A stretch of DNA of 64,000 nt from Hyperoplus lanceolatus (Eukaryota > Chordata > Actinopteri > Uranoscopiformes > Ammodytidae): assembly GCA_026929865.2 (NCBI GenBank), contig CM049395.1:29631001-29695000 (forward strand), given 5' to 3'. The notes under the pieces were generated by a model. That model did not search any database and had not been told where the DNA came from. It saw only the letters and a list, made by a program, of their open reading frames with translations. The translations under genes were made by a program, and so were the position numbers. Below, piece by piece: positions 1-11,752 of the stretch; within the stretch, counting starts at the first letter, position 1; every line of letters begins with the position of its first letter.

Positions 1-624
1 TAATGACTGATAATGGGGCTGAACCATCAAAGAAAAAAAAAGAAAATGCAATGAAGAAAAGCTAAAAGGGAGAGTGATATAGGCTACGGGGGGGACGAGG
101 GCATTGCCAAGCAACGTGTATACAATTTCACGAGAGCAAAACTAGACTGCAGTGTTTACTCCTAAATGAATGAGCTGTTGGTACTAACACAAAGTTTGCT
201 TTGCTTCACCATCATCAGATAACCATTATCTGAAATAGTCATTATTTACAACAACATAAACACATTACCTCATCGTGATCCATACTAACTGCCGTCTCTC
301 GTTCATTCGCTTTCTGTGAGGACACGGAATCTTTCAGCTCCGTGAGAGAGAGTAGTTAGGTGACACTGCTGCATCAACTCATTGCAATCAGGTGCGTGTG
401 GCAGTGACTGGCATTAGTTCATGCAGTGTCAAAACCACTCTCACGGAGCCGAAAAGAGTCCTCACACTTTCAACACACGGACATGCACTATATTGCTCCC
501 TTCTCAGTTCACACTCACGCGCCTGGCACGAGCTAGAAAACAGCTTTGCGACAGCGGGCGTCGTAAAAATACTACCGCTTTTGTCCAAAGGGGACGCCAA
601 CGTGCCATGTTACTCGTAGTGGCT
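1..624 (-). mobile_element. TTAA-flanked DNA transposon, copy 1 (cut by window edge)
   Basis: The segment is the reverse complement of much of the element at 8853-9777: the poly-A/ATGCAATGAAG stretch near 20-60, the CTTTCAGCTCCGTGAGAG region near 330 and the GTCCAAAGGGGACGCC region near 580 all match it. The right terminus reads TTACTCGTAGTGGCT and is followed by TTAA at 625-628, the expected target duplication. The other end lies outside the window. The short frames inside it show no recognisable domain. A TTAA duplication fits piggyBac or Kolobok-like elements; the superfamily is inferred. Confidence 0.75.
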
Positions 625-628
625 TTAA

Positions 629-1114
629 CCCTTTTTATTATTTAAGTGACCTTAAAACCATTAATGTTGAATGCAAAGTGAAAGAATGTGATCATATATC
701 ATGACTTATAAATGAAATAATGTATTAACTGTCACTCAAATGAGTGTTTGACTGAAAGTTATTTCATTAAAGAAATTTGATTCTTTACTACGAAGTAGCC
801 GTGGAAATGAAGTCAAATGTCTCAAATGCAATAATGTTGTTATAAAAGTAAAAGTGCACAAAATAAAGAAGGAATATCTGATGAGATGTATTTAAAGGAT
901 ATTTTAAAGGATTTTCTGGAATCTTTTCCACCTAAAGATAAAAGAGAATTAACGGGTCTGACAATGAGAGCAATTGATTAAATCCGATCTACTGTAAAGC
1001 CCTTGGTCGCGACAACTCCAGTGCCCGCGAAAGATCCAATCTTACTGCGTGTCACCTGATCTGTGCTAATTTAACTGAACATTTGCACAAACTAGGGTGC
1101 GTCCTAACCCGAAT
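629..1114. other. No feature recognised
   Basis: AT-rich unique-looking sequence between two transposons. No coding frame, RNA gene or clear repeat was seen. Confidence 0.5.
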
Positions 1115-1116
1115 TA

Positions 1117-2260
1117 CAGTTTTTTTACGATTGCTAAACCACAGTGGGCACAACTGGAACGACAAGTGCAAAACTCTAACAACAGTATGCAGAGCAGTGG
1201 TTCATTCGGACCAAACTGTAGCTCGTTTTTCATTGCTTAAACACAATTTTCAAAACTCTACACACCTATCTCATGGTTTAACCACAGCCTGCACAACAAT
1301 GTGGATTTCCAGCACTTTTTTCAAATGCTAACACAATGCTGCCACAACTGTAAACCACACATTCAAAACTGAATGAATGCCTTTCAAACACTGCGGATTG
1401 CAATTTCAACTGAAACACTAAGATGTCTTGTTTAGACTTGTTAGTGAACATATACAGTTTAAAGGAAAAGCTCAAAAATATATATCTTTTTGGAAATGGA
1501 CCAAGGAAGACTGGTTGTTGGAGGGAGAGGAGTGGCAGTGAGAGTGTGGATGTGTGGAGGAAGACCTAGAAGACATAGAGCTGTAATGTCTGATGAAATA
1601 CAGTAAGGGCAACACTGAAAACCCTGTTGTGAATCATGGTCTCGCATTGAGAGAGGCAGGGTTGAGAGAGCAACCCAATCTGCAAAAATCTAAAGTTGCA
1701 TCTGTAATACGAATTTTCCAGCAAACAAACAGCTTAGAGTTGCATACTTACAGTAAATGACAACATTACAGGAATTGATTTCTGTATTACAATTTTAGAA
1801 TATTTACACAGATAAATACTACATTTGGAAATGTTTTCAATAAAATATACAACATGTGTATCTATTGACGCAAACTTCTGATTTTCATTTATTTTCGTTT
1901 TCCTAAAAAAACTGGTATGTTATAAAATAAACAATTTCATTTGAAAGAATGTCACCCTTTCATCAAAGAAAATATTATGTAATTTGTGTGAAATAACTCA
2001 AATTAGTCAAACTGTACAGATTAAAAGTTTGTAATTTGTGTATTGGGGTTTGATGCTAGTGTTTGTACTCTGAGCAGGTTTTGAGTGACAGTGTGTGTTA
2101 TCTCAATGAGGCTGGTTCATAGTGTTTGCTGCACTGAACCTGTTTTGCAGGTGAAGTGAACTGTTCAGCTCCAATGAATGTTGGTAGTGCAGACTGTAGT
2201 TAGAGTTTTGCACATTGAGCTACAGTTGTGCCCACTGTGGTTTAGCGATCGAAAAAACTG
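1117..2260 (+). mobile_element. Tc1/mariner-type non-autonomous transposon, copy 1
   Basis: The termini form a long imperfect inverted repeat: CAGTTTTTTTACGATTGC at the left and GCGATCGAAAAAACTG at the right, continuing into GCACAACTG / CAGTTGTGC. TA dinucleotides flank both ends (1115-1116, 2261-2262), the target duplication of the Tc1/mariner (IS630) superfamily. The element is 1144 bp. A second copy of almost the same length and sequence lies at 6151-7299 in the same orientation. It carries only the broken start of a transposase (1496-1733) and must have moved using an enzyme from elsewhere. Confidence 0.9.
1496..1733 (+). pseudogene. Relic of Tc1/mariner-type transposase N-terminus
   Basis: An ATG at 1496 opens 37 codons that are Gly/Arg-rich and end in MSDEIQ before an in-frame TAA. 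After a frameshift, 1626-1733 reads VVNHGLALREAGLR followed by QPNLQKSKVASVIRIFQQ. From memory of the family, fish Tc1/mariner-like transposases begin with a Gly/Arg-rich stretch, then a helix-turn-helix of the form VVNHGL-x-REAG-x-R-x-QPN-x-S-x-x-VAS-I-R-F. The match to the DNA-binding domain is good. The catalytic DDE/D region is absent. The same stop and frameshift occur in the copy at 6535-6772, so the break predates the duplication. The product cannot be functional. Confidence 0.75.
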
Positions 2261-2262
2261 TA

Positions 2263-3639
2263 AGAAGAGCATGTGTCTGAATTCATTATGTCAAACTCTT
2301 CCTAAGGTCAAGCAATGAACTGTCTGATTAAATAACTGGACACTTTGCATGGCTAGCAGCACGGTAGGGTATAAGGTTGTATAGCTGATCTTGAGGAGGA
2401 TCCCTGTGTCAAAACCTAGTTTGACTTTTTAGGAACTGCCAGCGATCAAAATATGAATTTAAATATGGATGAAAACTCCCTTGAACACTGTGTGAAAAAG
2501 ATTAGCTCTAATCAGTGCGGGTACCTGTTAGCCTGGGGACATGCTGCCTGAGGACTGTGTTTACTTATTTTCTCCAGTAAATAAACAAATGTGCCATCAA
2601 CACAATTATCACAGCAAGGTAAGTAAAACACCTCTTGATTTCATATGTTATCAGCTTCATGCAGCCCTTAGAGATTGATATTGTTTGACTTATTATGTAG
2701 CATAGATTGCTTTGCTACACTGGAATGTCCCCCTAAAAAGCAAAAGTTCAACATATTTTGAGGTCCAGATCCGGGTTTAGAGAGGCAACACATCACTTGA
2801 ACTCCCCGGTACTAGAGCAGGTTAAGCCGACTGTAGCACGGAATATATATCATTGTATTCACAGGTCAACCTTAACTTATCAATCATTCACTCACTTTTA
2901 CTGTCTTGAATTTTCGTTACACTTCCCGTCCTGGCTGTTTTTATTTGTTTGTTTTCTACATGAATGAGTTGCTGCAATATGTCAACTGTAAGGCACGTTC
3001 TGAGATTAATTTATTTCCTATAGGTCACTGAGGCGTACTCAACTTAATCTGGTGTACGATCTGCATGCTGGCCTGCTCTGCCGGGTCGCGTGTATTTCTT
3101 TGTGAAATATCAGAGCAAGCTGAGGTGGGATTAGTGGGCTTGTGACCGGGGATGACCTTTTCATTTAATTTCCCCGCAGTCCCACAGACACAGACAGGAA
3201 TTCACAATGACACACTGTTCTCTCTCTCATCATGTCTCTTCCCACAGATGAATTGGACCACGTTTCTTGTCTTACCACCGCACAGGGCTTAACATTATCG
3301 CTGCTTCTGCTACTGTTGGAGTGAGATATTAGCAGGTTTATTTTTAACCTGCTCCACCTTAACCTTGTCTTGATATTCTGGATTTTGACTAATTATTGTT
3401 CAGTGAAACAATAAATGTCTTTATCTAAGATCACTCAGATGAACATTTATTTGGATTCAAAGGCGCATCGTCCAGATTGCATTTTAAAGGCCGTACTGCT
3501 TTAAGGGGCTTATGAAAATACCATCAACTACAGCATACAGTAAGTAAGTAGTGTTTGGGCGACTGTGGCTAGGAGGGTGGATCTGGTTGTCCATTGATAT
3601 TTAGGGTTGGCAGGCATTGGAACCCTGCTTGGTAACTTG
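2263..3639. other. No gene recognised; possible splice-like motif
   Basis: Unique-looking sequence. A consensus splice donor context (CAAGGTAAGT) occurs at about 2616, with a pyrimidine/CAG acceptor-like site about 45 bp upstream. The short interval between contains stops, so I do not call an exon. 3060-3180 is more GC-rich and includes GGGATTAGTGGG. No further feature seen. Confidence 0.4.
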
Positions 3640-4015
3640 ATGCCATGTAATCTGCTGCAACTCTTAGCTCTTTTAAAATCAAGTCTGAAGACTTTTCTGT
3701 TTCCCCTGTCATGTTTTATTTCTATTCATTCACTTTTAAGTGTTTTATCATATTTTACATTCACTTTTCTAATGTTTATTCTATCAAATAATTGATTTTT
3801 GTTTCACTTTTTACCTGCAATTTTATTTAAATGTTTTATTTCTATTCCTGTTTGGTAAATACAGTGGGTTAGAGTTCCACGGAAATAGGTTAAAGTCATA
3901 TTTTTAATTTTTTCTAATGTCTATTCTATACTTGATGTATTTTAATCTTGATATATGTCATGTCCCTGTAAAGCACTGTGTCTGAATTGTGCTATAAATA
4001 TACTTGCCTTGCCAT
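3640..4015 (+). mobile_element. L2-type LINE, 3' end fragment
   Basis: One frame at about 3664 reads LALLKSSLKTFLF, resembling the extreme C-terminus of L2/CR1-clade reverse transcriptases in fish (FKS-x-LKT-x-LF). It is followed by an AT-rich 3' UTR ending in GTAAAGCACTGTGTCTG and CTATAAATATACTTGCC, close to the usual teleost L2 tail with its CTTGCC end. The 5' part, including the reverse transcriptase and endonuclease domains, is missing, as expected for 5'-truncated LINE insertions. Part of 3850-3900 does not look like the usual tail and may be a small insertion. Confidence 0.65.
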
Positions 4016-5554
4016 CAGTGTGTATGTCGGTCTGAATGGATGAATATGAAGTAAAAACTGTAAAGTCCTTAAGATTTAAAAGTGCTATGAAAATGCAGTC
4101 CTGTGGTAGGTGATATTATTTTGTATTGACTTGAATGCAGAAATCTAAAATTCTCAAAAACTGTCAAATAAAATCAAAAGTATCTGCATGGGTACAAACT
4201 ACCAGAGGCTTGGTAAACATCACAACACACATCAATGAAAAGAACCCCACCTCCTATCAGTACATTAAAGCTGGTGTCGTAGGTGTAAATATGCCTTGTA
4301 ATAACATCTCAAAAGACAAACAGATAAAACGTGGCGGTCGCTTGAGAGATGAAATAGAAAAGCTTTGATGAACAGACACTTGACGAGAGGAGATCAACAA
4401 TCTGCACAACAAAAGAGGTTCTGAAGACACACACACACACACACACACACACCTTTTGTATAGTCTTCTTCCGTTTGCTTTTTGTTTTCAAATCAAACTA
4501 ATAGATGAACAAGAACATGGAACGCATGAATGCAAAAAAAAAGTGACCAGGTAACCAGCAGCAGTGACCTACCTGGATACTTCCTTTGCCTTGCTCAGAT
4601 TGAGATCCTGTACACGTGGGTTTAAAAACAAGTCCAAGTCCCACAGAGGGATCTTCCACTTCATCCCCTGCCTCCTTTTACCCTAAAGCTCTGTTTGCAA
4701 AAGCTCACCAGCTCATACAATACAATCCAGAGGGCCTTTTTGCTTCTTCACTGCAGACTTTTGTCCCAATCCCTCCACCTCTGTCGCCGTTTGCATGGCC
4801 TCCTTTCCTTCTCTGGTGCATGCTGCTCTCCTCCCACTGCTGCTCCTGCTCCTCCTCCTCCCCGTGCACAAACATGCCATAAATCGCCTCCACCTCCGGA
4901 GAGGGGAACGGCTCTGATTTCAGCCCCCTCTCCTCTCCTCTCCTCTGCTCCCCGGGCTTTCACTGAAACGAGTTCAGCGCCCGTCAAGACAGATGGGAGG
5001 AGAAAGGTGGAAAGAGGAGAAAGAACGGGGCAGAAAGGAGTGGTGTCACCTTACATACACTCAGGAATAATAGAGAAGAGCTTTGTGAGTTTTTTTTGAA
5101 CAGTGGAATTTTTGCAGGAAGGGCTTAGCAGAAGAAGCGTTTGAGGATGTGTATTTCTTTTCACAGCATTGTTCAGGTTCACCCAGTACCCTCCCATCAC
5201 TTGCAGCATTGTCAAAATGACAGGAAATAAGTCTAGTTCAACACATTATTCAAGCAGCCTGATGTGTTTATAGTTAGTGAGGGGGTGAGTTATTCATATT
5301 TTGGTGTTGTTTGTTTAAGCCTAGGCAGTCGGAAGTCCATCTGTGCTGGCAGTTGGTACAGAGCAGTTAACTTAATGTTTTTCAGAGTTGTTATTTCTGT
5401 TAATCAAATGTACAAAACATGCACTGCTACAAACATCTCACATGCACTTGTCAAGATGTCCCTTTGCTGATCATGGATGTAACTTATTTGCCTGGCTCTG
5501 GTAAGAACGACAATATCCCTATGCTTAATCCTGCAATACAATGCTCCCGCTGGA
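4016..5554. other. Unannotated; includes GC-rich pyrimidine tract
   Basis: No exon recognised. 4616-4990 is strongly strand-asymmetric: pyrimidine-rich on + with CTCCT/CTCCTG runs, then CTCCTCTCCTCTCC near 4930. Frames through it give only Ser/Pro/Leu-rich low-complexity products. It could be part of a 5' UTR or promoter, but no TATA box, start codon context or splice site supports that. Confidence 0.4.
4427..4452. repeat. (AC)13 microsatellite
   Basis: Perfect 26-bp dinucleotide tract. Confidence 0.95.
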
Positions 5555-6150
5555 CAGTTGTTTTTTTCCAATTGGGTAAACATCGGTTAATGAGCACAAC
5601 TGGTTAAACACCACAACTGTTTGATTAACTGAAAAAAGCTATGGGCAACGATTCAGACCGGGGTTATATGTATCTCAAATTTGTCACCATAAGTAAACAA
5701 GTCATACATATCCCAGTAGGACTGTTTCTGAATGTGATAAAGTAGGTAATAATGCATTTCCTTACTTGTGAATTTTATTTTGCATTTGTAATACAAAGGT
5801 TGTGGAGTTGTGCATCACACAGTTACACCTTCAATATTGTTTAACTTCAGATCAATGCCTGAAAACGGACACACCTGGATTATTTGGACCTTTTAATTTG
5901 GAAATTTTCATAGACATATTTTGAACACCTACGAAAACAGTGGAACACAATTTCCTGCTAGAGCTCAACACTTTCATCATCAAACCAAAAACATTTTTTG
6001 GAGTTGTGTTCAGGAACATTACTTCTTGGTGGTTGAAAAGCAACAGCGAAATGCATGTCATTTAACTTCAAGGACACCAGGGTAAAACAGTTACTTATCT
6101 AAATTGAAACCAGGATTAACTGCTGGAGATAGATTAAACGTTCTGGTATA

Positions 6151-7299
6151 CAGTTTTTTTACGATTGCTAAACCACAGTGGGCACAACTGGAGCGCCAAG
6201 TGCAAAACTCTAACAACAGTATGCAGTGCAGCGGTTCATTCGGGCCAAACTCTAGCTCGTTTTTCATTGCTTAAACACAATTTTCAAAACTCTACACACC
6301 TATCTCATGGCTTAACAACAGCCTGCACAAAAATGTGGATTTCCAGCACTTTTTTCAAATGCTAACACACTGCTGCCACAACTGTAAACCACACATTCAA
6401 AACAGAATGAATGCCTTTCAAACACTGCGGATTGTAATTTCCACTGAAACACTAAGATGTCTTGTTTTAGACTTGTTAGTGAACATATATATACAGTATA
6501 AAGGGAAAGCTCAAAAATATATATTTTTTGGGAAATGGACCAAGGAAGACAGGTTGTTGGAGGTAGAAGAGTGGCAGTGAGAGTGTGGATGTGTGGAGGA
6601 AGAACTAAAAGACATAGAGCTCTAATGTCTGATGAAATACAGTAAGGGCAACACTGAAAACCCTGTTGTGAATCATGGTCTCGCATTGAGAGAGGCAGGG
6701 TTGAGAGAGCAACCCAATCTGCAAAAATCTAAAGTTGCATCTGTAATATGAATTATCCAGCAAACAAACAGCTTAGAATTGCATCCTTACAGTACATGAC
6801 AACAATACAGGAATTGATTTCTGTATTACAATTCTAGAATATTTACACAGATAAATACTACATTTGAAAATGTTTTCAATAAAATATACAAATGTGTATC
6901 TATTGAAGCAAACTTCTGATTTTCATTTCTTTTTGTTGTCCTAAAAAAACTGGTATGTTATAAAATAAACAATTTCATGTGAAATAATTTCATCCTTTCA
7001 TCAAAGAAAATATTATGTAATTTGTGTGAAATAACTCAAATTATTCAAACTGTAAAGATTAAAAGTTTGTAATTTGTGTATTGGGGTTTGATGCCAGTGT
7101 TTGTACTCTGAGCAGGTTCTGAGTGACAGTGTATGTTATCTCGATGAGGCTGGTTCATAGTGTTTGCTGCACTGAACCTGTTTTGCAGGTGAAGTGAACT
7201 GTTCAGCTCCAATGACTGTTGGTAGTGCAGACTGTAGTTAGAGTTTTGCACATTGAGCTACAGTTGTGCCCACTGTGGTTTAGCGATCGAAAAAAACTG
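6151..7299 (+). mobile_element. Tc1/mariner-type non-autonomous transposon, copy 2
   Basis: Same family as 1117-2260 and same orientation. It begins CAGTTTTTTTACGATTGC and ends GCGATCGAAAAAAACTG, with TA at 6149-6150 and 7300-7301. Length is 1149 bp. Differences from copy 1 are scattered substitutions and a few 1-4 bp indels, such as an extra AT pair near 6490, so this is two insertions of one non-autonomous family and not a recent assembly duplication. Confidence 0.9.
6535..6772 (+). pseudogene. Relic of Tc1/mariner-type transposase N-terminus, copy 2
   Basis: It has the same layout as 1496-1733: an ATG, a Gly/Arg-rich stretch, MSDEIQ then TAA, and after the same frameshift VVNHGLALREAGLR and QPNLQKSKVASVI. 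This copy has one more stop, a TGA where copy 1 has CGA, within the helix-turn-helix remnant. Both copies descend from an already broken transposase. Confidence 0.75.
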
Positions 7300-7301
7300 T
7301 A

Positions 7302-8852
7302 ATATATAACCTGCCCAGGGAACCGGCCCCTTTTGGTGTTGAATTCCTCTTGTTGTTACTTGCACACTTGACTTGGTATTGACACAGTTAAATGAGACCG
7401 GGAGTATGTGTGCAGGTATTTACTTGTAGTTTTGTATTTAATTCCATTTCGCATTGAGTTCATCCAAGCTAATCCTCTGTTTTTTTTTCTGGGCCTGGAG
7501 GCAGGAAGGTGAATTCATTATTAACAAATGTTTCATGAGGGAGTAAGCGCGCTGTAATTACAGAGTACACAGACCTACAGTGTTTGGCGGTGTTGAGGTG
7601 GAGAAGCAGTCAGAGCGGGCTGCATGCCTGAGCTGACGAAACACTGCTGATAGATGCTTCATTAAGGACAGATCAGTGGGGTGAATCAGCAGGGAGGCTG
7701 GGAACCTTCCTACAGTTCGCTAGCTCTTATTTCTTCCACCGGAAATGACTGGCACTACATGGGTAGACGTAGCCTCCGGGGGAACTCTACACCGCACAAT
7801 GATGAGCAATGCCAGAAACCACTGTAATCACCTTCTGTAAAGCCAACTGTGTGCAGAGGCCCTGGGCAAGTTCGACCTAGTTCCTCACTCTTTTTTTTTG
7901 TTGCAGGATGTTCCAGGTTATCTGACACTGGCTGGCATTGCAGACACAGGCTGTGTTCAGAAAGCCATACTAACGTCCTACTCATACTCATTTTGAAGTC
8001 AATTTGAGTATGTGACGGTTGTGTATGCGGGTTTGGGTAGGCGAGAAATTCCCGGATTTTGGGTATGGATCGATTGGATACTTTTCCTACTCAACCGCTT
8101 CACAATGCATTGCGTCTTTTCAAACCTAGTCTCCCTCCCGATATTGTATTTCCCTAATCAACCATGGCTGCGATCAGACACGACCCGACACAATAGCGCG
8201 CATGCCCGTACAAAAACAACAACAACACGGCCTGGCTGTGACAGGGGACCGTGGCTGGCATAGATCAACACCGGTGCTTCACTGTACTTGTCGTGAAAGT
8301 CCCCCGGACATAGCCGTCATGTTTGGGTTCATAATATGAGGCGCTAGCCGGCCACACACAACCGGGTGAGTTAACTAATGCTATACGCCGCTAACTTGGT
8401 TTATCGGCTAAAGCACAGCCGCACATATTCACTGAATTAACCAGGAAGTCCATTCTCCTGGTTTACTCTCCCCACGTCTTCTATTCCCGAGCTGCTGTCA
8501 TACAGCACCGGCAGCCTGCAATACATTTTCCTCCTCGGTGTCTCTCTGTGTACTGTTCTCCGACCGTGCCAATGTATGTGACGTCGGGTCAAGCCCTACG
8601 CTGATTGGCTAACATGGCTAATCGTCACGCGTAGCAGCGTAAAAAGTTAAATTTTTTGAACTCCGCACGTAGCTATGTAGGCGCGTTAGGTGCGTATATA
8701 CGCGGCTCATACGTACGCTCATCAGTGTTGCTTTAGCGCGAGTAACGCATCTACGCGCCATGTACGTGCGTAAACCAATGGTTCCCTATGGAAAAATTGC
8801 CAATTTTATACGCGTCTGTACGTGTAACGCGTGTAGTGTGTTCGCACCTTAA
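7302..8852. other. Unannotated; probably degenerate DNA-transposon sequence in the right half
   Basis: 7302-7940 shows nothing recognisable. 7945-8560 begins with TGTGTTCAGAAAGCCATACT and a CATACTCA/TGAGTATG inverted pair, resembling a common fish TIR element, but I could not find its matching end. 8577-8848 is CpG-rich and ends GTGTGTTCGCACCTTAA, the mirror of a TTAA-GGTGCGAACAC terminus. Its partner end was not found either. Both calls are tentative. Confidence 0.35.
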
Positions 8853-9777
8853 AGCCACTACGAGTAAAATGGCACGATGGCGTCCCCTTTGGACAAAAGC
8901 GGTAGTATTTTTACGACGCCAGCTGTCGTGAAGCTGTTTTCTAGCTTGTGCTGGGCGTGCGAGATTCAAATGATCAGGAAGCAATATAGTGCATGTCCGT
9001 GTGTTGAAAGTGTGAGGGCACCACCGGACTCTTTTCGGCTCCGTGAGAGTGGTTAGTGACACAGCATCAACTAATGCCAGTCAGTGCTACACACACCTGA
9101 TTGCAATGAGTTGATGCAGTGTCACCTCTCACGGAGCTGAAAGATTCCGTGTCCTCACACAAAGCGAATGAACGAGAGACGGCAGTTAGTATGGATCACG
9201 ATGAGGTAATGTGTTTATGTTGTTGTAAAAAATGACTATTTCCGATGAATAATGGCCATCTGATGATGCTGGTGAGGCAAAGTAAACTTTGTTTTAGTAG
9301 GCTACCGCTCATTCATTTAGGAGTAAACACTGCAGTCTAGGTTCGCTCCGTGAAATTGTGTATACGTTGCTTGGCAACGCCCTCCCGCCGCCTATCACTC
9401 TCCCTTTTAGCTTTTCTTCATTGCATTTTCTTTTTTTTCTTTGATGGTTCAGCCCCGTTATCAGTCATTATGACGACAAATAACTGTCTCAAACAAGGCT
9501 CCCGCTCCCCTTCCCTCACCTGGAGTGATAGGCTTCTCAAATCGCGTTCCTGCGCCACACAGAAATCTGCGACCAATATGGATATGTGACCATAGAGCAT
9601 TAACGCGTGAACCGAAAATCGGACTGGGTGTGCGACCAGACCAAACGCAGTAATAAAAACGATATTAAAACGTATTTCTTTGCACTGATGGTCTCGTTTG
9701 CTGTTAAAGGTAATTTATGATTATGTGAGGAAACATGAGGCTGTTTAAAAGATATTTAAATGTTACTCGTAGCCGCT
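8853..9777 (+). mobile_element. TTAA-flanked DNA transposon, copy 2
   Basis: The left end AGCCACTACGAGTAA is preceded by TTAA (8849-8852). The right end is TTACTCGTAGCCGC followed by TTAA, with one base apparently lost at the junction. Length is about 925 bp. Its left two-thirds match the reverse complement of 1-624. Around 9191 an ATG opens MDHDE and then meets a GT donor-like GTAATG. This might be the remnant of a spliced transposase first exon, but there is too little sequence to decide. Confidence 0.75.
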
Positions 9778-9780
9778 TAA

Positions 9781-10579
9781 AGGTCTGATCTCCTTATTCT
9801 AAGATCAGGTTACTAAAATAACAGATAACATGGCAGGGTCTATTGGTCCAAATTTACACAACAATAATCCAGAGCATCCTGACATATTAAATGGTTGTCT
9901 GTCTATGGACATGCATTCAAGCACACACACACCATGAGGACATTGACAGATGTACTACTGGAGAATCAAAGATCATAGGCTGCAAACTCCTCGGACTCGA
10001 CTCCCCACAATGGAAAACTTCACTGGAGCTTCTTTCCCAAAACAATGCCGTTGATTTACACACAGAAGTCAATTTAACTGCATGATATGTCATCATATGT
10101 AGTGGGGTAATGTATGCTTTTCTTTTTTGCACTTATGCCCTTTATGTTTGCATTGGTGTTGTACGTGGTGTCATGTGACAGCGACTCCTTACGTACTGAA
10201 ATTGATACCACTACCCTAGCCATGTGGAAATAATAGAAATGAACTTACTTACTAAGTATCTTCAATCAAACACAACAGTAAGACCGGAGCAGGGTTTAAA
10301 GCTACGTCAGGTGATATTGAACAGTTCTCATAAAGTAAAAAAAAATGTAAAAGACCCAAACCAACACTGAAGGTATCCACTAACATGTGCTATATGTGTG
10401 TATCACAACATGATATATCTTCTTCCTCTGAGCCATAGAGCTCCATTAAAACAGTGAATCAGTCCATCACACTGTCTCACTGGGTGACATGTTCCTTCAT
10501 CACCATAAACACACACACACACACAGTAGTTTATTTTGACTCAATCCCACAAACACACTGTCCAACTGCCCCACATATT
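9781..10579. other. No feature recognised
   Basis: Unique-looking AT-rich sequence with a short AC tract at about 10509-10525. The open frames are short and unrecognised. Confidence 0.5.
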
Positions 10580-10587
10580 CACTAGAG

Positions 10588-11650
10588 CACATGTGTCAAA
10601 CTCAAGGCCCGCGGGCCAGATGTGGCCCGCGACACGTTTTGATCTGGCCCGCGAATCAATTCGGCCGATTTGAATCAATTCTGAAAAAAAAAAAAAAATC
10701 ATGATTTTTTTTTTTTTTTTAATGGAGTCTGTGCCATATCCGCACGTCGCATACACTCCCAACTGTTAGGAAACTTATGTGGCTTACAGCTAGGAATGTC
10801 TGCTGAAAGTTCCACAGCTCAGGATTTTAAGCCATGAATTTATGAACTTGCATCTAAGAAGAGCTGCTCACTCCAGCCACTAGGGGGCAGCCAAAATTAA
10901 AAAAAGCAGATTTTAGCAACGTGGTAAATGGCAATCTTGCTTCACCGCTATTAATGTTTCCTCCAGTGCTTTATGGCAAAGTAAAAACCAAAAAAAAAAT
11001 AATAAAATAAAAAAAATATATTTTTAAGTGCTGAACAATTAATGTACTAGCCAGCGCGGTGTGTCTATGGCTCTGCGCGCGTGAAACGAGCAGGAGCATG
11101 CTAGTGTAGGCCTACAAGATTTATTTTCTAATTTTCCATGCTGCTTTATTTTTATGTTTTAAATTGGGAAAAACTTATTCCAAAACAACCAATATTGTAT
11201 TTAAAAACAAATCAAAACAGTGTATTTTGTACTGTCTGCATGTTTGCACAAAATGTGTCCCTGTACATATAGTAAACAAAATTGGACAAAAGTGCCTGTA
11301 GTATTTGTGTATTCAAACAAGGAATACACAAATACTACATTATTAGTGCGTATTGGCATCTTTGAGCAAAATACCCCCAAAATTTTTGCTGCGGCGCTGC
11401 ACCTCTTATTCCCCTGTCCAGCAGCAACCTTTACTAATACATTTCCTGGAGGGTACAGAGATCCCTTTTGATCCGTGATAATGTAGGTTACATATGTAGG
11501 CTGAATGATAAAGCATATTACTGAAAAATAAAACTATAGATTTGGAGTTGACATATGTACGTTATTTTGCCATTATTTTACTGGTCCGGCCCACTTGAGA
11601 TCAGAGAGGCTGTATGTGGCCCTCAAACCAAAATGAGTTTGACACCCCTG
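10588..11650. mobile_element. hAT-superfamily transposon (Charlie-like termini), no transposase
   Basis: The left end CACATGTGTCAAACTCAAGG and the right end GAGTTTGACACCCCTG are imperfect inverted repeats of the CAGGGGTGTCAAACTC type. The flanks carry a perfect 8-bp duplication, CACTAGAG, at 10580-10587 and 11651-11658. An 8-bp TSD with CA...TG termini is diagnostic of hAT elements. Next to the ends are the usual CCCGCGGGCCAGATGTGGCC and GGTCCGGCCCAC motifs. The 1063-bp interior is AT-rich, with A/T runs near 10683-10720 and 10988, and has no transposase-like frame. It is a non-autonomous or internally deleted copy. Confidence 0.9.
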
Positions 11651-11706
11651 CACTAGAGCATCAAATGTGGATTAAACTACTGCTGAAAACAGTCACCATA
11701 ATAAAA

Positions 11707-11710
<4 letters not shown>

Positions 11711-11749
<39 letters not shown>
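11711..11749. repeat. (AT)n microsatellite
   Basis: Uninterrupted AT dinucleotides, about 39 bp. Confidence 0.95.

Positions 11750-11752
<3 letters not shown>

Noticed and set aside
2560..2625. Small exon between a pyrimidine/CAG site and CAAGGTAAGT
   Set aside because: The interval contains stop codons in the frames examined and encodes nothing recognisable.
26..9450. Segmental duplication linking 1-624 and 8853-9777
   Set aside because: The similarity stops at TTAA-flanked termini, so two transposon insertions explain it better.
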